Source of the DNA: Roseovarius faecimaris
GTDB taxonomy: Bacteria; Pseudomonadota; Alphaproteobacteria; Rhodobacterales; Rhodobacteraceae
Direction: 5' to 3'
Assembly (NCBI RefSeq): GCF_009762325.1
Contig: NZ_CP034348.1
Span: 1,060,501-1,124,500, forward strand
Length of the DNA stretch: 64,000 nt
Numbering within the stretch: position 1 is the first letter of the stretch; every line of letters starts with the position of its first letter. Below, one piece after another: positions 38,228 to 48,848 of the stretch. The notes beneath the pieces are model-generated. The model was not told the DNA's origin, did not search any database, and saw only the letters and a program-made list of their open reading frames with translations. A program made the position numbers and the translations under genes.

Positions 38228-39256
38228 ATGCGCATCGCCACCTATAATGTGGAGTGGTTCAACGCGCTCTTCGATGATGAGGGTAACCTGCTCGACGATG
38301 GGGAATGGTCGGCCCGCTATGATGTCACCCGTGCCGATCAGCTTGCCGCGCTGGGCATCGTCTTTACGGCGATGGATGCCGATGCGGTCATGGTCATCGA
38401 AGCACCTGACACCAACGGCAAACGGTCCACTGAAACGGCATTGGAGAACTTTGCCCGGGTGATGGGGTTGCGCGCGCGCAAGGCGCTGATGGGGTTTGCC
38501 AATGACACCCAGCAAGAGATTGCCCTGCTCTATGACCCGGATGTCTTCAGCGCGCGGCATGATCCGCAGGGCGATGAGACGGGCAAGAAAGGGTCGCCCG
38601 ATGCGCCGCGCTTTGACGGGGTGTTCCGGATCGACCTCGATATTGACGCGACCGAGGATATGGTCACCTTTTCCAAACCGCCGCTGGAGGTGGCGCTAAC
38701 GACGAAGGACGGCTTTGCGATCCGCATGATCGGAGCGCATCTGAAATCCAAAGCGCCGCATGGCGCCACCAACCGAGATGAAATCATGCGTATCGCCATT
38801 GCCAACCGGCGCAAACAACAGGCTCAGGCGGTCTGGCTTCGCCGCAGGTTGGAGATGCATCTTGCTGCGGGCGAGCCGACGATCCTTCTGGGGGATCTGA
38901 ATGACGGTCCGGGGCTTGATGAGTATGAAAACCTTTTTGGCCGGTCTGTGGTCGAGATCATCATGGGCGAAGGCACCGGCGGGATCGAGCTTTTCGACCC
39001 GCATGCCCGCCAGGCACTCACGCGCAAGATCGGTGGTGTGACGACCACGGCGCGGTTCTATCTGAGTCATGAAAAGCGGTATATGCAGGCCCTTCTGGAC
39101 TATGTCATGCTCTCGCCCGATCTGATGCGTCTCAATCCCAGGTGGCGCATCCTGCATCCGTTCGATGACCCGGATTGTTGGAAGATGCCCGAACTGCATG
39201 CGGCTCTGATCACCGCCTCGGATCATTTCCCGGTTCTGGTCGATCTGCAGTTGTGA
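38228..39256 (+). CDS. Endonuclease/exonuclease/phosphatase family protein
   Basis: A 342-residue protein starting MRIATYNVEWFNALFDDEG, with family motifs of the DNase I-like fold: ATYNVEWF, VMVIEAPDTNG (metal Glu), GAHLKSKAPHG, LLGDLNDGPG and the final SDHFPVLVDL. No signal peptide is visible, so it is probably cytoplasmic. Substrate may be nucleic acid or a phosphoester. The ATG is 1 bp after the TerB/DnaJ stop; the longer frame starting at 38021 lies within that gene and is a shadow. Confidence 0.85.
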   Translation: MRIATYNVEWFNALFDDEGNLLDDGEWSARYDVTRADQLAALGIVFTAMDADAVMVIEAPDTNGKRSTETALENFARVMGLRARKALMGFANDTQQEIALLYDPDVFSARHDPQGDETGKKGSPDAPRFDGVFRIDLDIDATEDMVTFSKPPLEVALTTKDGFAIRMIGAHLKSKAPHGATNRDEIMRIAIANRRKQQAQAVWLRRRLEMHLAAGEPTILLGDLNDGPGLDEYENLFGRSVVEIIMGEGTGGIELFDPHARQALTRKIGGVTTTARFYLSHEKRYMQALLDYVMLSPDLMRLNPRWRILHPFDDPDCWKMPELHAALITASDHFPVLVDLQL

Positions 39257-39292
39257 TCTTCTTTTCGGGAAATGCGTGCTTATATGCAGGGT

Positions 39293-39652
39293 ATGAGACG
39301 GTTTATCACAACCTCCGGTGCGGTTTTGCTGGCCGCGACCCTGCCGCTTCAGGCGCAGGAGGAAGATGGCTTTTCGCTCATGGAGCGCGGCGCGCAACTC
39401 TTTTTCGAAGGGATTCAGCGCGAAATGGAACCGGCGCTGAACGATCTGATGGCGCTTGCCGATGATATGGAGCCCGCCTTGCGCGCGTTTATCAGCGAGA
39501 TGGGGCCCGCCTTCGTCGAGCTTCTGGGACAGATCGAGGACCTCAGCGCCTATCACCCGCCCGAGATTCTGCCCAACGGCGATATCATCCTGCGCAAGAA
39601 GACGCCGGAAGAAATGGCCGAGGAAAACCCGGAAGGCGAGATCGAGATATAA
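39293..39652 (+). CDS. Secreted protein of unknown function (about 119 residues)
   Basis: The signal peptide MRRFITTSGAVLLAATLPLQ ends at QAQ, followed by an acidic, helical domain (EEDGFSLMERGAQLFFEGIQ). Methionines and Pro-Glu segments recur (MEPALNDLMALADDMEPALR), and it ends in an acidic tail. An in-frame ATG at 39272 adds seven residues. Similar small secreted proteins are widespread in Rhodobacterales, but I assign no function. It precedes ppx tail-to-tail. Confidence 0.7.
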   Translation: MRRFITTSGAVLLAATLPLQAQEEDGFSLMERGAQLFFEGIQREMEPALNDLMALADDMEPALRAFISEMGPAFVELLGQIEDLSAYHPPEILPNGDIILRKKTPEEMAEENPEGEIEI

Positions 39653-39667
39653 ACTCGCCGCTGCGGA

Positions 39668-41212
39668 TCACCGCTGCATTTTGATCTCGGTTTCGGCTTC
39701 GAGTGAGCCGGCAAGAGAAGCAAGGCGCGCCTGCGCGACCTCCCCGAAAAGCGGCTCGGCCTCCGGGGTGAGCCGAAGTTCCAGCACACGCTTTTTCGGA
39801 TACCAACGGAGCTTGCCGGGCGAGGCGTTCTTGTCCAGCCACAGCATTGCGCCGAAACGCATCGCCTTGCCGAGGATTTCCGCTTCGCGCTGCTCCTTTT
39901 CAGGGATCAGATGATAGAGGTTTTCAAAATGCGTGCCATCACGGCGATTGGTATAACGATGCAGAAGAGCCAGCCCCAGAAACACCCGTTCTGAATGTTT
40001 CAGCCCGCCCAGATTTGCGCGGGTCGCATTGTCAAAGCACACTTCGGCACGATAGTCGGGATGCGCCCGCCAGCTGACATCGTGCAGAAGGCAGGCCGCC
40101 TTGACGAGCCGCCGCCGTTCCGGGTGCACCGATTTGAACAGAGGCTGGATGAACTCGTACAGCAACTTGCCGAAACCCGGCACGCGCGCGTCCTTGTTCT
40201 CGGCAAAGCGGCAGGCCTCGATCAGCGGATCCCGATCGCGCAGCCGTTGGGGCATCTGCTCATAAAGCATGCCCTCACGGATACCATAGCTGGAAATGGC
40301 GATATCGTGCGGTCTGAAGAATTTGACCACTTCACGCAGCACCTCGGCGGCATGGGGCACAAGGCCGATCCGGGCCGAGGATATGCCGGTCTGCAGGCGC
40401 AGATCGTCTATTTCGTTGTCGAAGATGAATTTGGAGGTTGCGCGTACAGCCTTGGGCGTCATGCGATATTCGTGCAGCACGTTCAGGGGATAGCCGCGTC
40501 GCAGCATGTCGATCTTGGCGATGGCACGCCAGGATCCGCCCACCAGAAAGAGCCGGTTGCGCTGCGCTCCGAGTTCGCCCTGCATCTGCTCCAGCGTCTC
40601 GCGGATATGCGCCTTGCGTGCGCGTTTGCCGCCCTTGATGTCGCGCAGTTTGAGAGGCCCGAGCGGAGAGGTGACACGACGCCCGACCGTGCCGCCGTTG
40701 ATCTCGGCCAGCTCCATGGATGACCCGCCGATATCGCAGACCAGCCCGTAAGCGCCGGGCCAGCCCAGCAAAACCCCCTGACCGGAGAGCCGTGCTTCTT
40801 CCCGTCCGTCGATCACAAAGATCTTCACGCCGGTCTTTTCCTCGACCTCGCGGACAAACTCCGCGCCGTCCTCGGCCTCGCGCACGGCGGCGGTGGCAAC
40901 AGCGGTCAGCGGTCCGGTGCCCATCCCTTCGCCAAGGATCTGAAACCGCTTGATCGCGTGCAGCGCACGCACGCGCCCCTCGGGGTTGAGCCGCCCGGTC
41001 GCGGCCATGCCGGCCCCCAGCGCACACATGATCTTTTCGTTGAAGAAATAGGCCGGACTGCGCGCCGCCCCATCGAACACCACCAGACGAACCGAGTTGG
41101 AGCCGACATCGACAACACCCACTCGGCTGAGCGCGCGCACGGAGGGGTCATCGAAAAGAGGGCGCCCGAACGGGCCCCAATCGCCGGTTGACCTGTCGCT
41201 TGTGCCGTCCAT
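39668..41212 (-). CDS. ppx: Exopolyphosphatase/pppGpp phosphohydrolase
   Basis: Releases phosphate from polyphosphate ends and/or converts pppGpp to ppGpp. The 514-residue protein has the actin-like ATPase motifs VVDVGSNSVRLVVF and LVCDIGGSSMELAEI, the catalytic Glu in VATAAVREAEDGAEF, and an HD-type C-terminal region (CLLHDVSWRAHPDYRAEV). It follows ppk1 by about 90 bp on the same strand, the usual ppk-ppx pairing. A GppA role is also possible. Confidence 0.93.
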   Translation of the reverse strand: MDGTSDRSTGDWGPFGRPLFDDPSVRALSRVGVVDVGSNSVRLVVFDGAARSPAYFFNEKIMCALGAGMAATGRLNPEGRVRALHAIKRFQILGEGMGTGPLTAVATAAVREAEDGAEFVREVEEKTGVKIFVIDGREEARLSGQGVLLGWPGAYGLVCDIGGSSMELAEINGGTVGRRVTSPLGPLKLRDIKGGKRARKAHIRETLEQMQGELGAQRNRLFLVGGSWRAIAKIDMLRRGYPLNVLHEYRMTPKAVRATSKFIFDNEIDDLRLQTGISSARIGLVPHAAEVLREVVKFFRPHDIAISSYGIREGMLYEQMPQRLRDRDPLIEACRFAENKDARVPGFGKLLYEFIQPLFKSVHPERRRLVKAACLLHDVSWRAHPDYRAEVCFDNATRANLGGLKHSERVFLGLALLHRYTNRRDGTHFENLYHLIPEKEQREAEILGKAMRFGAMLWLDKNASPGKLRWYPKKRVLELRLTPEAEPLFGEVAQARLASLAGSLEAETEIKMQR

Positions 41213-41303
41213 GTCACCCCCGGGTGTCGTCCTCTTCGGGTTATGCGATGTTCCGCTCTACGGGTCAATCGGGGCAAGCTGTCGCGCCTCGAAAGAGCCT
41301 TTG

Positions 41304-43493
41304 TCAATCCTCGGTATGGGTGAGTTGCGGCACATCCGCCGCCCCGGCAGAGCCGCGCCCGGAAAGCGAGGGGTTCTCCATGAAAAACCGGTGACAATTG
41401 AACGCAAATTCGCCCTCGGGCACCTGCATCCGGGTGAAGCTGCCATCGGGGGCCATGACCCAGCTTTGCGCCACATCTGCCATGTTCGCGGCCATGATCT
41501 GACTGACGATCTGCGCCTTGACGGTGGGGTTTTCAATCTCGACCAGCGTTTCAATACGGCGATTGAGGTTGCGGCCCATCCAGTCGGCCGAGGATATGAA
41601 CACGCGCGCCTTTTTCGAGGGCAGTTCGCGGCCGTTGCCAAAGCAGACGATGCGCGAATGTTCCAGAAAGCGTCCGACAATGGATTTGACCCGGATATTC
41701 TCGCTCAGCCCCTTGATGCCCGGTCTGAGCCCGCAGATGCCCCGCACCACGAGGCTGATCTTCACCCCGGCCTGGCTGGCCGCGTAAAGCGCGTCGATCA
41801 CATCGGGCTCGATGAGGGAATTCATCTTGGCCCAGATTTCGGAGGGCTCGCCATTGCGGGCGTTCTCTGCTTCCTGCCCAATCATCTCGATCAGCCGATC
41901 CTTCAGGTGATGCGGAGAAATGGCGAGGTTTTCCAACCGCTCGGGCAGGGCATAGCCGGACAGATAATTGAACACCTTCGTGGCATCGCGGCCCAATGCA
42001 GCGTTGCAGGTGAAAAAGCTCAGGTCGGTGTAAATCTTCGCCGTGATCGGATGGTAATTGCCGGTCCCGTAATGAGTATAGGTCACCAGGTTCTCGCCCT
42101 CGCGGCGCACCACGGTGGAAATCTTGGCATGGGTTTTCCAGTCCATGAACCCATAGACCACATGCGCACCAGCCCGTTCCAGCCGCCGCGACTGGCGGAT
42201 ATTCGCAGCCTCGTCGAAGCGGGCTTTCAGCTCCACAAGGGCGGTGACGGATTTGCCCTCTTCGGCGGCTTCGCAGAGGGCGGCGACGATCGGGCTGTCA
42301 TGAGACGTACGATACAGCGTCTGTTTGATGGCCACGACATCCGGGTCACGCGCGGCCTGGCTGAGAAAGCGGATGACCATGTCAAACGTCTCATAGGGGT
42401 GATGCAGCAACATGTCCTTTTGCCGGATCGCGGCGAACATGTCGCCGTCGAAATCCTGCACCCGCTCTGGCACGCGCGGCGTGAAGCTGGGCCAAAGCAG
42501 GTCGGGCCGCGTGTCGATCACCAGCTCAGAGAGGTCCGCAAGGCCAATGATGCCCTCGACTTCGACCACCTCGTCGGGCGTTACATGGAGCTCATCCATG
42601 ATCACCCGGCGCAGGCCCTTGGGCGCGTCCGAGGAGATCTTGAGACGGACCACCTCGCCCCGGCGGCGGCGCTTGAGCGCGACCTCGAATTCGCGCACCA
42701 GATCTTCGGCCTCTTCCTCGACTTCCAGATCGCTGTCGCGCAGCACGCGGAAGGTGCAATGCCCTTTGTAGCGATAGCCGGGAAAGAGACTGTCGAGATG
42801 CAACAGCAAAAGCTCTTCCAGCGGCAGAAACCGGTGCGTGCCTTCATGCGCGGGCAAGGTCACGAAGCGGTCGATCATCTGCGGGATCGGCAACAGCGCC
42901 TGCAGCGGGCGTTTGTCCGTCTTGCGCTCAAGTTGCAGCGCCAGCGAGTAACCCAGATTCGGAATGAACGGGAACGGATGCGCCGGGTCGATGGCGAGAG
43001 GCGACAGGACGGCAAAAACCCGGTTCAGAAAGACATCTTCCAGATAGGTCTTGTCCGCCTCGGTCAGCTGGCCAAGATCGAGAATTGACAGGTTCTCGGC
43101 TTCCATCTCGCGGCGCAGCGCCTGATAGGTGCGTTGCTGCGCCTGCAGAAGCTTGCGCGCGTCTTCGTTGATCAGCACCAACTGTTCGGCAGGGGTCAGA
43201 CCGTCGGCGGCGGGGGTCGTGTTGCCCGCATGTGCCAGCTCGCGCAGGCCCGCGACACGCACGTTGTAGAACTCGTCGAGATTGTTCGCCGATATCGACA
43301 GGAAGCGCAGCCGTTCGAGCAGGGGCACGCGCGGATTTTCGGCCTCTTCCAGCACACGCCAGTTGAAGCCCAGCCAGCTGAGCTCGCGGTTGAAGAAACG
43401 GCCTGGGCCGGTGATGTCGAGATCCGGCAGTTCGACCGGCGCTTGCAGATCGGAGGCCAGAAAATCAGAAGTCAGCATATCGGTCTTTGTCAT
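41304..43493 (-). CDS. ppk1: Polyphosphate kinase 1
   Basis: Makes polyphosphate from ATP at the membrane. The 729-residue protein has the four PPK1 domains: N-terminal [16 protein letters not shown], the head domain, and two HKD-like catalytic domains. His455 in [10 protein letters not shown] corresponds to the phosphorylated His435 of E. coli, and a second motif His is in [13 protein letters not shown]. It is upstream of ppx on the same strand. A PPK2-type kinase lies separately at 62809, so polyphosphate can be made and used by two routes. Confidence 0.96.
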   Translation of the reverse strand: MTKTDMLTSDFLASDLQAPVELPDLDITGPGRFFNRELSWLGFNWRVLEEAENPRVPLLERLRFLSISANNLDEFYNVRVAGLRELAHAGNTTPAADGLTPAEQLVLINEDARKLLQAQQRTYQALRREMEAENLSILDLGQLTEADKTYLEDVFLNRVFAVLSPLAIDPAHPFPFIPNLGYSLALQLERKTDKRPLQALLPIPQMIDRFVTLPAHEGTHRFLPLEELLLLHLDSLFPGYRYKGHCTFRVLRDSDLEVEEEAEDLVREFEVALKRRRRGEVVRLKISSDAPKGLRRVIMDELHVTPDEVVEVEGIIGLADLSELVIDTRPDLLWPSFTPRVPERVQDFDGDMFAAIRQKDMLLHHPYETFDMVIRFLSQAARDPDVVAIKQTLYRTSHDSPIVAALCEAAEEGKSVTALVELKARFDEAANIRQSRRLERAGAHVVYGFMDWKTHAKISTVVRREGENLVTYTHYGTGNYHPITAKIYTDLSFFTCNAALGRDATKVFNYLSGYALPERLENLAISPHHLKDRLIEMIGQEAENARNGEPSEIWAKMNSLIEPDVIDALYAASQAGVKISLVVRGICGLRPGIKGLSENIRVKSIVGRFLEHSRIVCFGNGRELPSKKARVFISSADWMGRNLNRRIETLVEIENPTVKAQIVSQIMAANMADVAQSWVMAPDGSFTRMQVPEGEFAFNCHRFFMENPSLSGRGSAGAADVPQLTHTED

Positions 43494-43552
43494 GGGCCAA
43501 GAGTATCGCAGAAATATGACCGTGAACAGATAGGCCGCCGCCGCGCGCGCGC

Positions 43553-44218
43553 CTAACCCTCCAGCAGCTTGGCGGCAAAACGCGTGGTGATCGGAGCGCC
43601 CTGTTCCAGCGCCGCCTTGTCGAGCCGCTCCACGATCTCGCGCGCAGCCTGAAAGGACCGGTCGATGCGCGGCACCAGATACGGGATCAGGCGCGGCTCG
43701 GGGCGCAGTTGCCGGTCAGCCATCAGTTTCATCAGCACGGCCCCGAGTAGCGCGTCATCGGGGGGCTGAAGGTCGGCCTGGGTGGTGCCCTGCATGCGGC
43801 TTGCAAGATCCGGCAGGCCAAGCCCCCAGCGCGCGGGAGGGGTGCGCGAAGTGATCAGAAGCGAGCCCCCCTCGGCCAATGTGAGATTATGCAGGTGAAA
43901 GAGCGCCTCTTCGGCAGGCGCGCAGCCCGCGATCCGGTCGGCATCTTCGACCGCAACCGGCCCCCGTGCGAGGGCGGGTATGTCGCTGTCGGTCAGGGTG
44001 GTCGCGGATATAACCCGTGCACCCGAAAGCGAGGCCCAGACCTGTGAAAGATGGGTTTTGCCGGCCCCTTCCGGTCCGGTCAGCAACAGCTTGTGAGACG
44101 GCCAGTCGGGCCAGCTCTCGATCAGCGCGACGGCGGTGGCATTGGCCGGAGAGACGAAGAAATCCTCGCGCCCCAGCGCCTCGCGCACGGGCAGGTCAAA
44201 GCTGAGTTGGCGGGGCAT
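43553..44218 (-). CDS. hdaA: DnaA-related regulatory protein (Hda/HdaA-like)
   Basis: AAA+ protein resembling domain III of DnaA that, in alphaproteobacteria, restrains DnaA activity after replication starts. The 221-residue protein starts [20 protein letters not shown], a clamp-binding-type QLSFDLP near the N-terminus. It has a P-loop ([12 protein letters not shown]) and a Walker-B-like VAVEDAD. The ATG overlaps the PerM stop (ATGA), giving the well-known permease-hda pairing of Rhodobacterales. It has no DNA-binding domain IV. Confidence 0.88.
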   Translation of the reverse strand: MPRQLSFDLPVREALGREDFFVSPANATAVALIESWPDWPSHKLLLTGPEGAGKTHLSQVWASLSGARVISATTLTDSDIPALARGPVAVEDADRIAGCAPAEEALFHLHNLTLAEGGSLLITSRTPPARWGLGLPDLASRMQGTTQADLQPPDDALLGAVLMKLMADRQLRPEPRLIPYLVPRIDRSFQAAREIVERLDKAALEQGAPITTRFAAKLLEG

Positions 44219-45285
44219 CAGTCGGAGTCGTTCTGATCAAGGCCGCGATAGAGCCTGCTTGCCTTGTATTGCCCGATCACAAAGCGCGCCAGCACGCCGA
44301 TCGCGGCGGCAACGGGCACGGCGACAAGCATGCCGACAAACCCAAAGAGCATACCGAACACCGACAGCGCAAAGATCAGCCAGACCGGGTGCAGCCCAAC
44401 GGAGCCGCCTACCAGCTTGGGGGTCAGTATATTCCCCTCGATCACCTGGCCCAATACAAAGACCGCCCCCACCAGGCCAATACTCAGCCAGTCGCCCCAG
44501 AACTGAAACAGGGCCAGCCCGATCGCCAGCGCGCCGCCGAGCAATGCGCCGATATAGGGAATGAAGGTGATCAGTCCGGCGAAGGCCCCGACCACCAGGC
44601 CGAACTGCAACCCGACAAGCATCAGCGCAATCGCGTAATAGCTGCCGAGGATCAGGCAGACCGTGCCCATCCCGCGGATGAAGCTGGCCAGCGTCCGGTC
44701 GATCTGACCGGCCAGGTCGCGGATCACCGGGGCATGGTCGCGCGGCAGAAGATCATCCACCGCCGCCACCATCCGGTCCCAGTCATAGAGCAGATAGACC
44801 GCCACCACCGGAACGATCACGAAAAGCAGCGCGATATTGATGATCGAGGCCGCGGATGTCAGCAGCGAGTTGAGAAGCTCTCCCCCCCGCTGGCTGACGG
44901 TTTCTCCGACAGCAAGAAGTGATCTGTGCAGGGTGCTTTCGGGCTCGACCAGTTGCGGGAAGCGCGTGGTCAGAAACTCCCGAAGGTTTTGGGCCAGTTG
45001 CGGCGCCGCTTCGAAAAGAGCGACCGCCTGATTGATCAGCGTGGGCAGGATCAGCAACACCATGATCACGAAAATCATGATCGCGATGAAGGTGATGACC
45101 GCCACCGAAACCGCCCTGCTGAACCCCATTTTCTCAAGCCGGTCCGCCACCGGATCAAGGAAATAGGCCACCGCCCCGCCCAGAACAAAGGGCAGCATCA
45201 CGTCGCCCAGCAGCCATAGGGCCAAAAGAAACACCAGTGTGGCGATGCCCCAGTATCTCAATTGTGTGTTAACGGGCAGGGCCAT
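44218..45285 (-). CDS. AI-2E/PerM-family membrane transporter
   Basis: A 355-residue permease-like protein with about eight transmembrane helices, the long periplasmic loop region of the AI-2E (TqsA/PerM) family, and the family sequence FIPYIGALLGGALAIGLAL followed by GQVIEGNILTPKLVGGSVGL. Substrate unknown. The stop overlaps the hdaA start. A 211-bp gap separates the start from proS on the other strand. Confidence 0.88.
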   Translation of the reverse strand: MALPVNTQLRYWGIATLVFLLALWLLGDVMLPFVLGGAVAYFLDPVADRLEKMGFSRAVSVAVITFIAIMIFVIMVLLILPTLINQAVALFEAAPQLAQNLREFLTTRFPQLVEPESTLHRSLLAVGETVSQRGGELLNSLLTSAASIINIALLFVIVPVVAVYLLYDWDRMVAAVDDLLPRDHAPVIRDLAGQIDRTLASFIRGMGTVCLILGSYYAIALMLVGLQFGLVVGAFAGLITFIPYIGALLGGALAIGLALFQFWGDWLSIGLVGAVFVLGQVIEGNILTPKLVGGSVGLHPVWLIFALSVFGMLFGFVGMLVAVPVAAAIGVLARFVIGQYKASRLYRGLDQNDSD

Positions 45286-45496
45286 GAATGCCTCGGTTCA
45301 GTTCGGTCTGTCCTACATGTCGCCCATGGGGCGATGGGTTTCAAGGGCGCGTGTCGCGCGAAACGGCGACAGGTGTCAACCGGCCAGCGCGCCGGTCGCC
45401 CGCAGAAGCCGATAAAGCGCCTCGGGCGGTCTTGTCTCGGAGCGTGTGAAGCCATAAACCCTTGGCAAAACCTGCGCCGCCGAGAGGAGCCTTTTG

Positions 45497-46894
45497 ATGC
45501 GTCTGAGCCGTTACTTCCTGCCCGTTCTCAAGGAAACCCCCGCCGAGGCGCAGATCGTCAGCCATCGGCTGATGCTGCGTGCCGGCATGATCAAGCAAGC
45601 CAGCGCCGGGATTTACTCCTGGCTGCCGCTGGGCTTCAAGGTGCTGCGCAAGCTGGAGGACATCGTGCATCAGGAACAGGTGCGCGCCGGGCATATCCCG
45701 ATGCTGATGCCGACGCTGCAATCGGCTGATTTGTGGCGCGAAAGCGGACGCTACGACGATTACGGAGAAGAAATGCTGCGGATCAAGGACCGCCATGACC
45801 GCGACATGCTTTATGGGCCGACCAATGAAGAGCTGATCACTGACATCTTCCGCGCGCATGTCGGCAGCTACAAGGACCTGCCGCTGACCCTCTATCATAT
45901 CCAGTGGAAGTTTCGCGATGAGATCCGCCCGCGGTTCGGCGTGATGCGCGGGCGCGAGTTTTTCATGAAGGACGGGTATAATTTCGACCTCACCAAGGAA
46001 GATGCGCTGCACGCCTATAACCGCCACCTGGTCAGTTATCTGCGCACCTATGAGCGGATGGGCCTGCAGGCGATCCCGATGCGCGCCGACAGCGGGCCAA
46101 TCGGTGGCGATGACACCCACGAGTTCCTGGTGCTCGCGGAAACGGGCGAGTCGGAGGTGTTCTATGACAGCGCCGTGACCGACATTCGCCTGGGCGAGCG
46201 CGAGATTGACTACGACAATGTCGATCAGTGCCGGGCGGTGATGGAAGAGTTCACCTCGCTCTATGCCCGCACCGACGAAACCCACGAAGAAGCTGTGTTT
46301 AACCAGATCCCTGAAGAGCGCCGCCGCAGCGCACGCGGGATCGAAGTGGGCCAGATCTTCTATTTCGGCACCAAGTATTCCGAGCCGATGGGCGCCACCG
46401 TGCAGGGCCCCGACGGCAAGCCCGTGCCGGTGCATATGGGCAGCCACGGCATCGGCGTAAGCCGCCTTGTCGGCGCGATCATCGAAGCCAGCCATGACGA
46501 CAAAGGGATCATCTGGCCCGAGGGGGTCACGCCCTACCATGTCGGCATCGTCAATCTGAAACAGGGTGATGAGAAGGCCGACGAGGCATGTGAGGCTCTC
46601 TACAAATCGGTCCAGGCGCTGGGCTTGGAACCGCTCTACGATGACCGCGACGAACGCGCCGGAGGCAAGTTTGCCACGATGGACCTGATCGGTCTGCCGT
46701 GGAGGATCACGGTCGGACCGCGCGGGTTGAAAAACGGTGTCGTTGAATTGACCTGCCGCCGCACTGGCAACAGCGAGGAATTGACGCCGGAGAAAGCCGT
46801 GGAAAAAGTCGCGGAAATCTATGCGCCGCACCATCCGCATCATGTCGCCCGGACAGAGCCGATGGCCAAGCAATCGTTCCACACCTGGATGTAA
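45497..46894 (+). CDS. proS: Prolyl-tRNA synthetase
   Basis: Class II aminoacyl-tRNA synthetase that charges tRNA-Pro. The 465-residue protein has motif 1 ([20 protein letters not shown]), motif 2 ([20 protein letters not shown]) and motif 3 ([16 protein letters not shown]), then an anticodon-binding domain. It lacks the large inserted editing domain, the usual state in alphaproteobacteria. GAGAGG lies before the ATG at 45497; the upstream TTG codon is not used. DUF2937 follows with a possible translation-control hairpin. Confidence 0.96.
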   Translation: MRLSRYFLPVLKETPAEAQIVSHRLMLRAGMIKQASAGIYSWLPLGFKVLRKLEDIVHQEQVRAGHIPMLMPTLQSADLWRESGRYDDYGEEMLRIKDRHDRDMLYGPTNEELITDIFRAHVGSYKDLPLTLYHIQWKFRDEIRPRFGVMRGREFFMKDGYNFDLTKEDALHAYNRHLVSYLRTYERMGLQAIPMRADSGPIGGDDTHEFLVLAETGESEVFYDSAVTDIRLGEREIDYDNVDQCRAVMEEFTSLYARTDETHEEAVFNQIPEERRRSARGIEVGQIFYFGTKYSEPMGATVQGPDGKPVPVHMGSHGIGVSRLVGAIIEASHDDKGIIWPEGVTPYHVGIVNLKQGDEKADEACEALYKSVQALGLEPLYDDRDERAGGKFATMDLIGLPWRITVGPRGLKNGVVELTCRRTGNSEELTPEKAVEKVAEIYAPHHPHHVARTEPMAKQSFHTWM

Positions 46895-46901
46895 TCTGTT
46901 A

Positions 46902-46921
46902 CCCTCTGGCAGTTAAGAGGG
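46902..46921 (+). promoter_or_regulatory. Hairpin that can mask the DUF2937 ribosome-binding site
   Basis: CCCTCT pairs with AGAGGG 6 nt before ATG 46928; the AGAGGG arm is the ribosome-binding site, so folding would hide it. Read-through translation from proS or another factor could open it. Confidence 0.45.
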
Positions 46922-46927
46922 CAGAGC

Positions 46928-47425
46928 ATGGTGTTCAGGGCGTTGACATTGGCAGGCGGCCTCGCCGGAGCGGCGGCGCTGTCGCAGTTTCCGGAATTTT
47001 CACAGCAATATCTGCAGCGCATGGCGGGTCACGTCGAAGAGTTGACTCGCTTTGTCGAGGCGTTTGACGCCGATGCGGCAGCGTTGGGTGTCAGTCGCGA
47101 GCAGGCGCTGACCGACCTCGCGCAAGGTGGAGCGATCGGGGCCGAGCGGGCAGAGACCATGCGCCAGACGATGATACGGCAGGCACGTCTGTCGGCGGCC
47201 CTGCAGGATCTGCGCGGGGCCGGGCCGTTTACAAGGGCGTACCGCGCATCCGCGTTTACCGACACCGAGCTGGCGCGGGCCACATTAAAGGACTTCAAGC
47301 CCGCCATGCCGCTGACGTTCGAGGGTCTTGTTTTCGGTGCCGTCGGCTTTGTCGCGGGCATGCTGGCGTTGTCGGGCATTTCTGCCATGCTGGGCCGGGC
47401 GCTTCGGCGGCGCGGGCCTGCATGA
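46928..47425 (+). CDS. DUF2937 family protein
   Basis: A 165-residue protein with one N-terminal hydrophobic segment (TLAGGLAGAAALSQFPEFSQ) and a C-terminal membrane segment (FGAVGFVAGMLALSGISAML), and a mostly helical periplasmic region with Gln/Arg-rich heptads. This matches the DUF2937 pattern. Function unknown. It is 33 bp after proS and ends before a palindrome at 47453. Confidence 0.8.
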   Translation: MVFRALTLAGGLAGAAALSQFPEFSQQYLQRMAGHVEELTRFVEAFDADAAALGVSREQALTDLAQGGAIGAERAETMRQTMIRQARLSAALQDLRGAGPFTRAYRASAFTDTELARATLKDFKPAMPLTFEGLVFGAVGFVAGMLALSGISAMLGRALRRRGPA

Positions 47426-47452
47426 TATCCGCGTCACGATATGATCGGGGAG

Positions 47453-47476
47453 AAGAAAATTCGTACGAATTTTCTT
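47453..47476. terminator. 24-bp perfect palindrome, probable bidirectional terminator
   Basis: The centre ATTCGTACGAAT extends to 12-bp arms starting AAGAAAA and ending TTTTCTT. GGGAG/CTCCC pairs flank it, so as RNA it forms a hairpin with U-rich edges in both directions. It lies between DUF2937 and the lolC/E gene. Confidence 0.6.
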
Positions 47477-47558
47477 GGCCCTCTCCCAAATCGTCTTATT
47501 CGCTTGACGATGAGCATTCGCGCACTCAGGTTGCGCCCAGCAGTCATTTGGAGCCCTG

Positions 47559-48848
47559 ATGCCCGCCTCTCCCGCCCCCTTTGCCCCGTTTGAATGGATG
47601 ATCGCCTGGCGCTACCTGCGCGCCAAGCGGGCCGAGGGCGGGGTCAGTGTGATGACCTGGATCAGCCTGATTGGCATAACGCTGGCGGTCTTTGCCCTTA
47701 TCGCCACGCTGGCGGTGCGCTCGGGCTTCCGGGCGGAGTTCGTCGACACGATCCTGGGGTCCAACGCGCATGTCACGGTCTATTCCCTCGGCGAGGTGGA
47801 TGCCGTGACGGGCCGGATCGACCGGACCCTCAGGAACTATGAAGAGATGGCCGAGGCGGTGCGTGGCGTGGAGGGCGTGACCCGTGTTGCCCCGCTTGTC
47901 AAAGGCCAGGTGATGGCCAATGCGCGCGACCGAAACTCGGGCGTGCAAGTCTTCGGTATCACGGCGGACAACCTCAAGACCATTCCGCGCATCGCAGACC
48001 CGGAGACGGGGATCGGCAATATTGACGATTTCGATCGCGGGGTCGCCATTGGCTCGGGCGTGGCGCGCGAGCTGGGCGTGGGCGTGGGCGACCGGATCAA
48101 GCTGATTTCACCCAATGGCGTGAAAACCGCCTTTGGCACCAGCCCGCGCATCAATGCCTATGACGTGGTCTATGTTTTCACCGCCGGGCGCTATGACATC
48201 GACCGCACGCGCATCTATATGCCGTTTGCCGAGGCGCAGAGCTATTTCAACCGCGAAGGTGTCGCCGATGAGCTGGAGGTGATGGTCGCGGCCCCGGAGC
48301 AGATCGACGATATGACCCTCGCTCTGATGCGCGCCGCCGGAGAACGCAGCCAGGTCTGGACCTGGCAGGATCAGTCCGGCAGCTTTCTGCGGGCGCTGGA
48401 GGTGGAGGATAACGTGATGTTCGTGATCCTTTCGATCCTCGTGCTGATCGCAGCGATGAACATCACCAGCGGGCTGATCATGCTGGTCAAGAACAAGGGG
48501 CGGGACATCGGCATCCTGCGCACGATGGGCCTGACCGAGGCGTCGATCCTGCGCGTGTTCTTCATCTGCGGGGCGTTCACCGGCATCATCGGGACGGCGA
48601 TGGGTGTGATCCTGGGCTGCCTGTTCGCGATCTATATCGACCCGATCTTCAGCCTGGTGAACTACGTGGCCGGGGGACAGGTCTGGGATCCGTCCATTCG
48701 CGGTATCTATCATCTGCCGGCGCAGTTGCGGTTTGGCGATGTCATGTCGGCGGTGGTGCTGTCGCTGGGGCTGAGCTTCGTCGTGACCATCTTTCCGGCC
48801 CGGCGTGCGGCGCGGATGAACCCGGTGGAGGCGCTGCGCTATGAGTGA
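47559..48848 (+). CDS. lolC: Lipoprotein-releasing ABC transporter permease (LolC/E)
   Basis: Membrane subunit that, with LolD, extracts lipoproteins from the inner membrane for transfer to LolA. The 429-residue protein has the LolC/E start [20 protein letters not shown], one membrane helix, a large periplasmic domain (about 50-270), and three C-terminal helices ([20 protein letters not shown], then [20 protein letters not shown]). Only one permease gene is present, as is usual in alphaproteobacteria. The stop overlaps lolD by 8 bp. Confidence 0.93.
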   Translation: MPASPAPFAPFEWMIAWRYLRAKRAEGGVSVMTWISLIGITLAVFALIATLAVRSGFRAEFVDTILGSNAHVTVYSLGEVDAVTGRIDRTLRNYEEMAEAVRGVEGVTRVAPLVKGQVMANARDRNSGVQVFGITADNLKTIPRIADPETGIGNIDDFDRGVAIGSGVARELGVGVGDRIKLISPNGVKTAFGTSPRINAYDVVYVFTAGRYDIDRTRIYMPFAEAQSYFNREGVADELEVMVAAPEQIDDMTLALMRAAGERSQVWTWQDQSGSFLRALEVEDNVMFVILSILVLIAAMNITSGLIMLVKNKGRDIGILRTMGLTEASILRVFFICGAFTGIIGTAMGVILGCLFAIYIDPIFSLVNYVAGGQVWDPSIRGIYHLPAQLRFGDVMSAVVLSLGLSFVVTIFPARRAARMNPVEALRYE

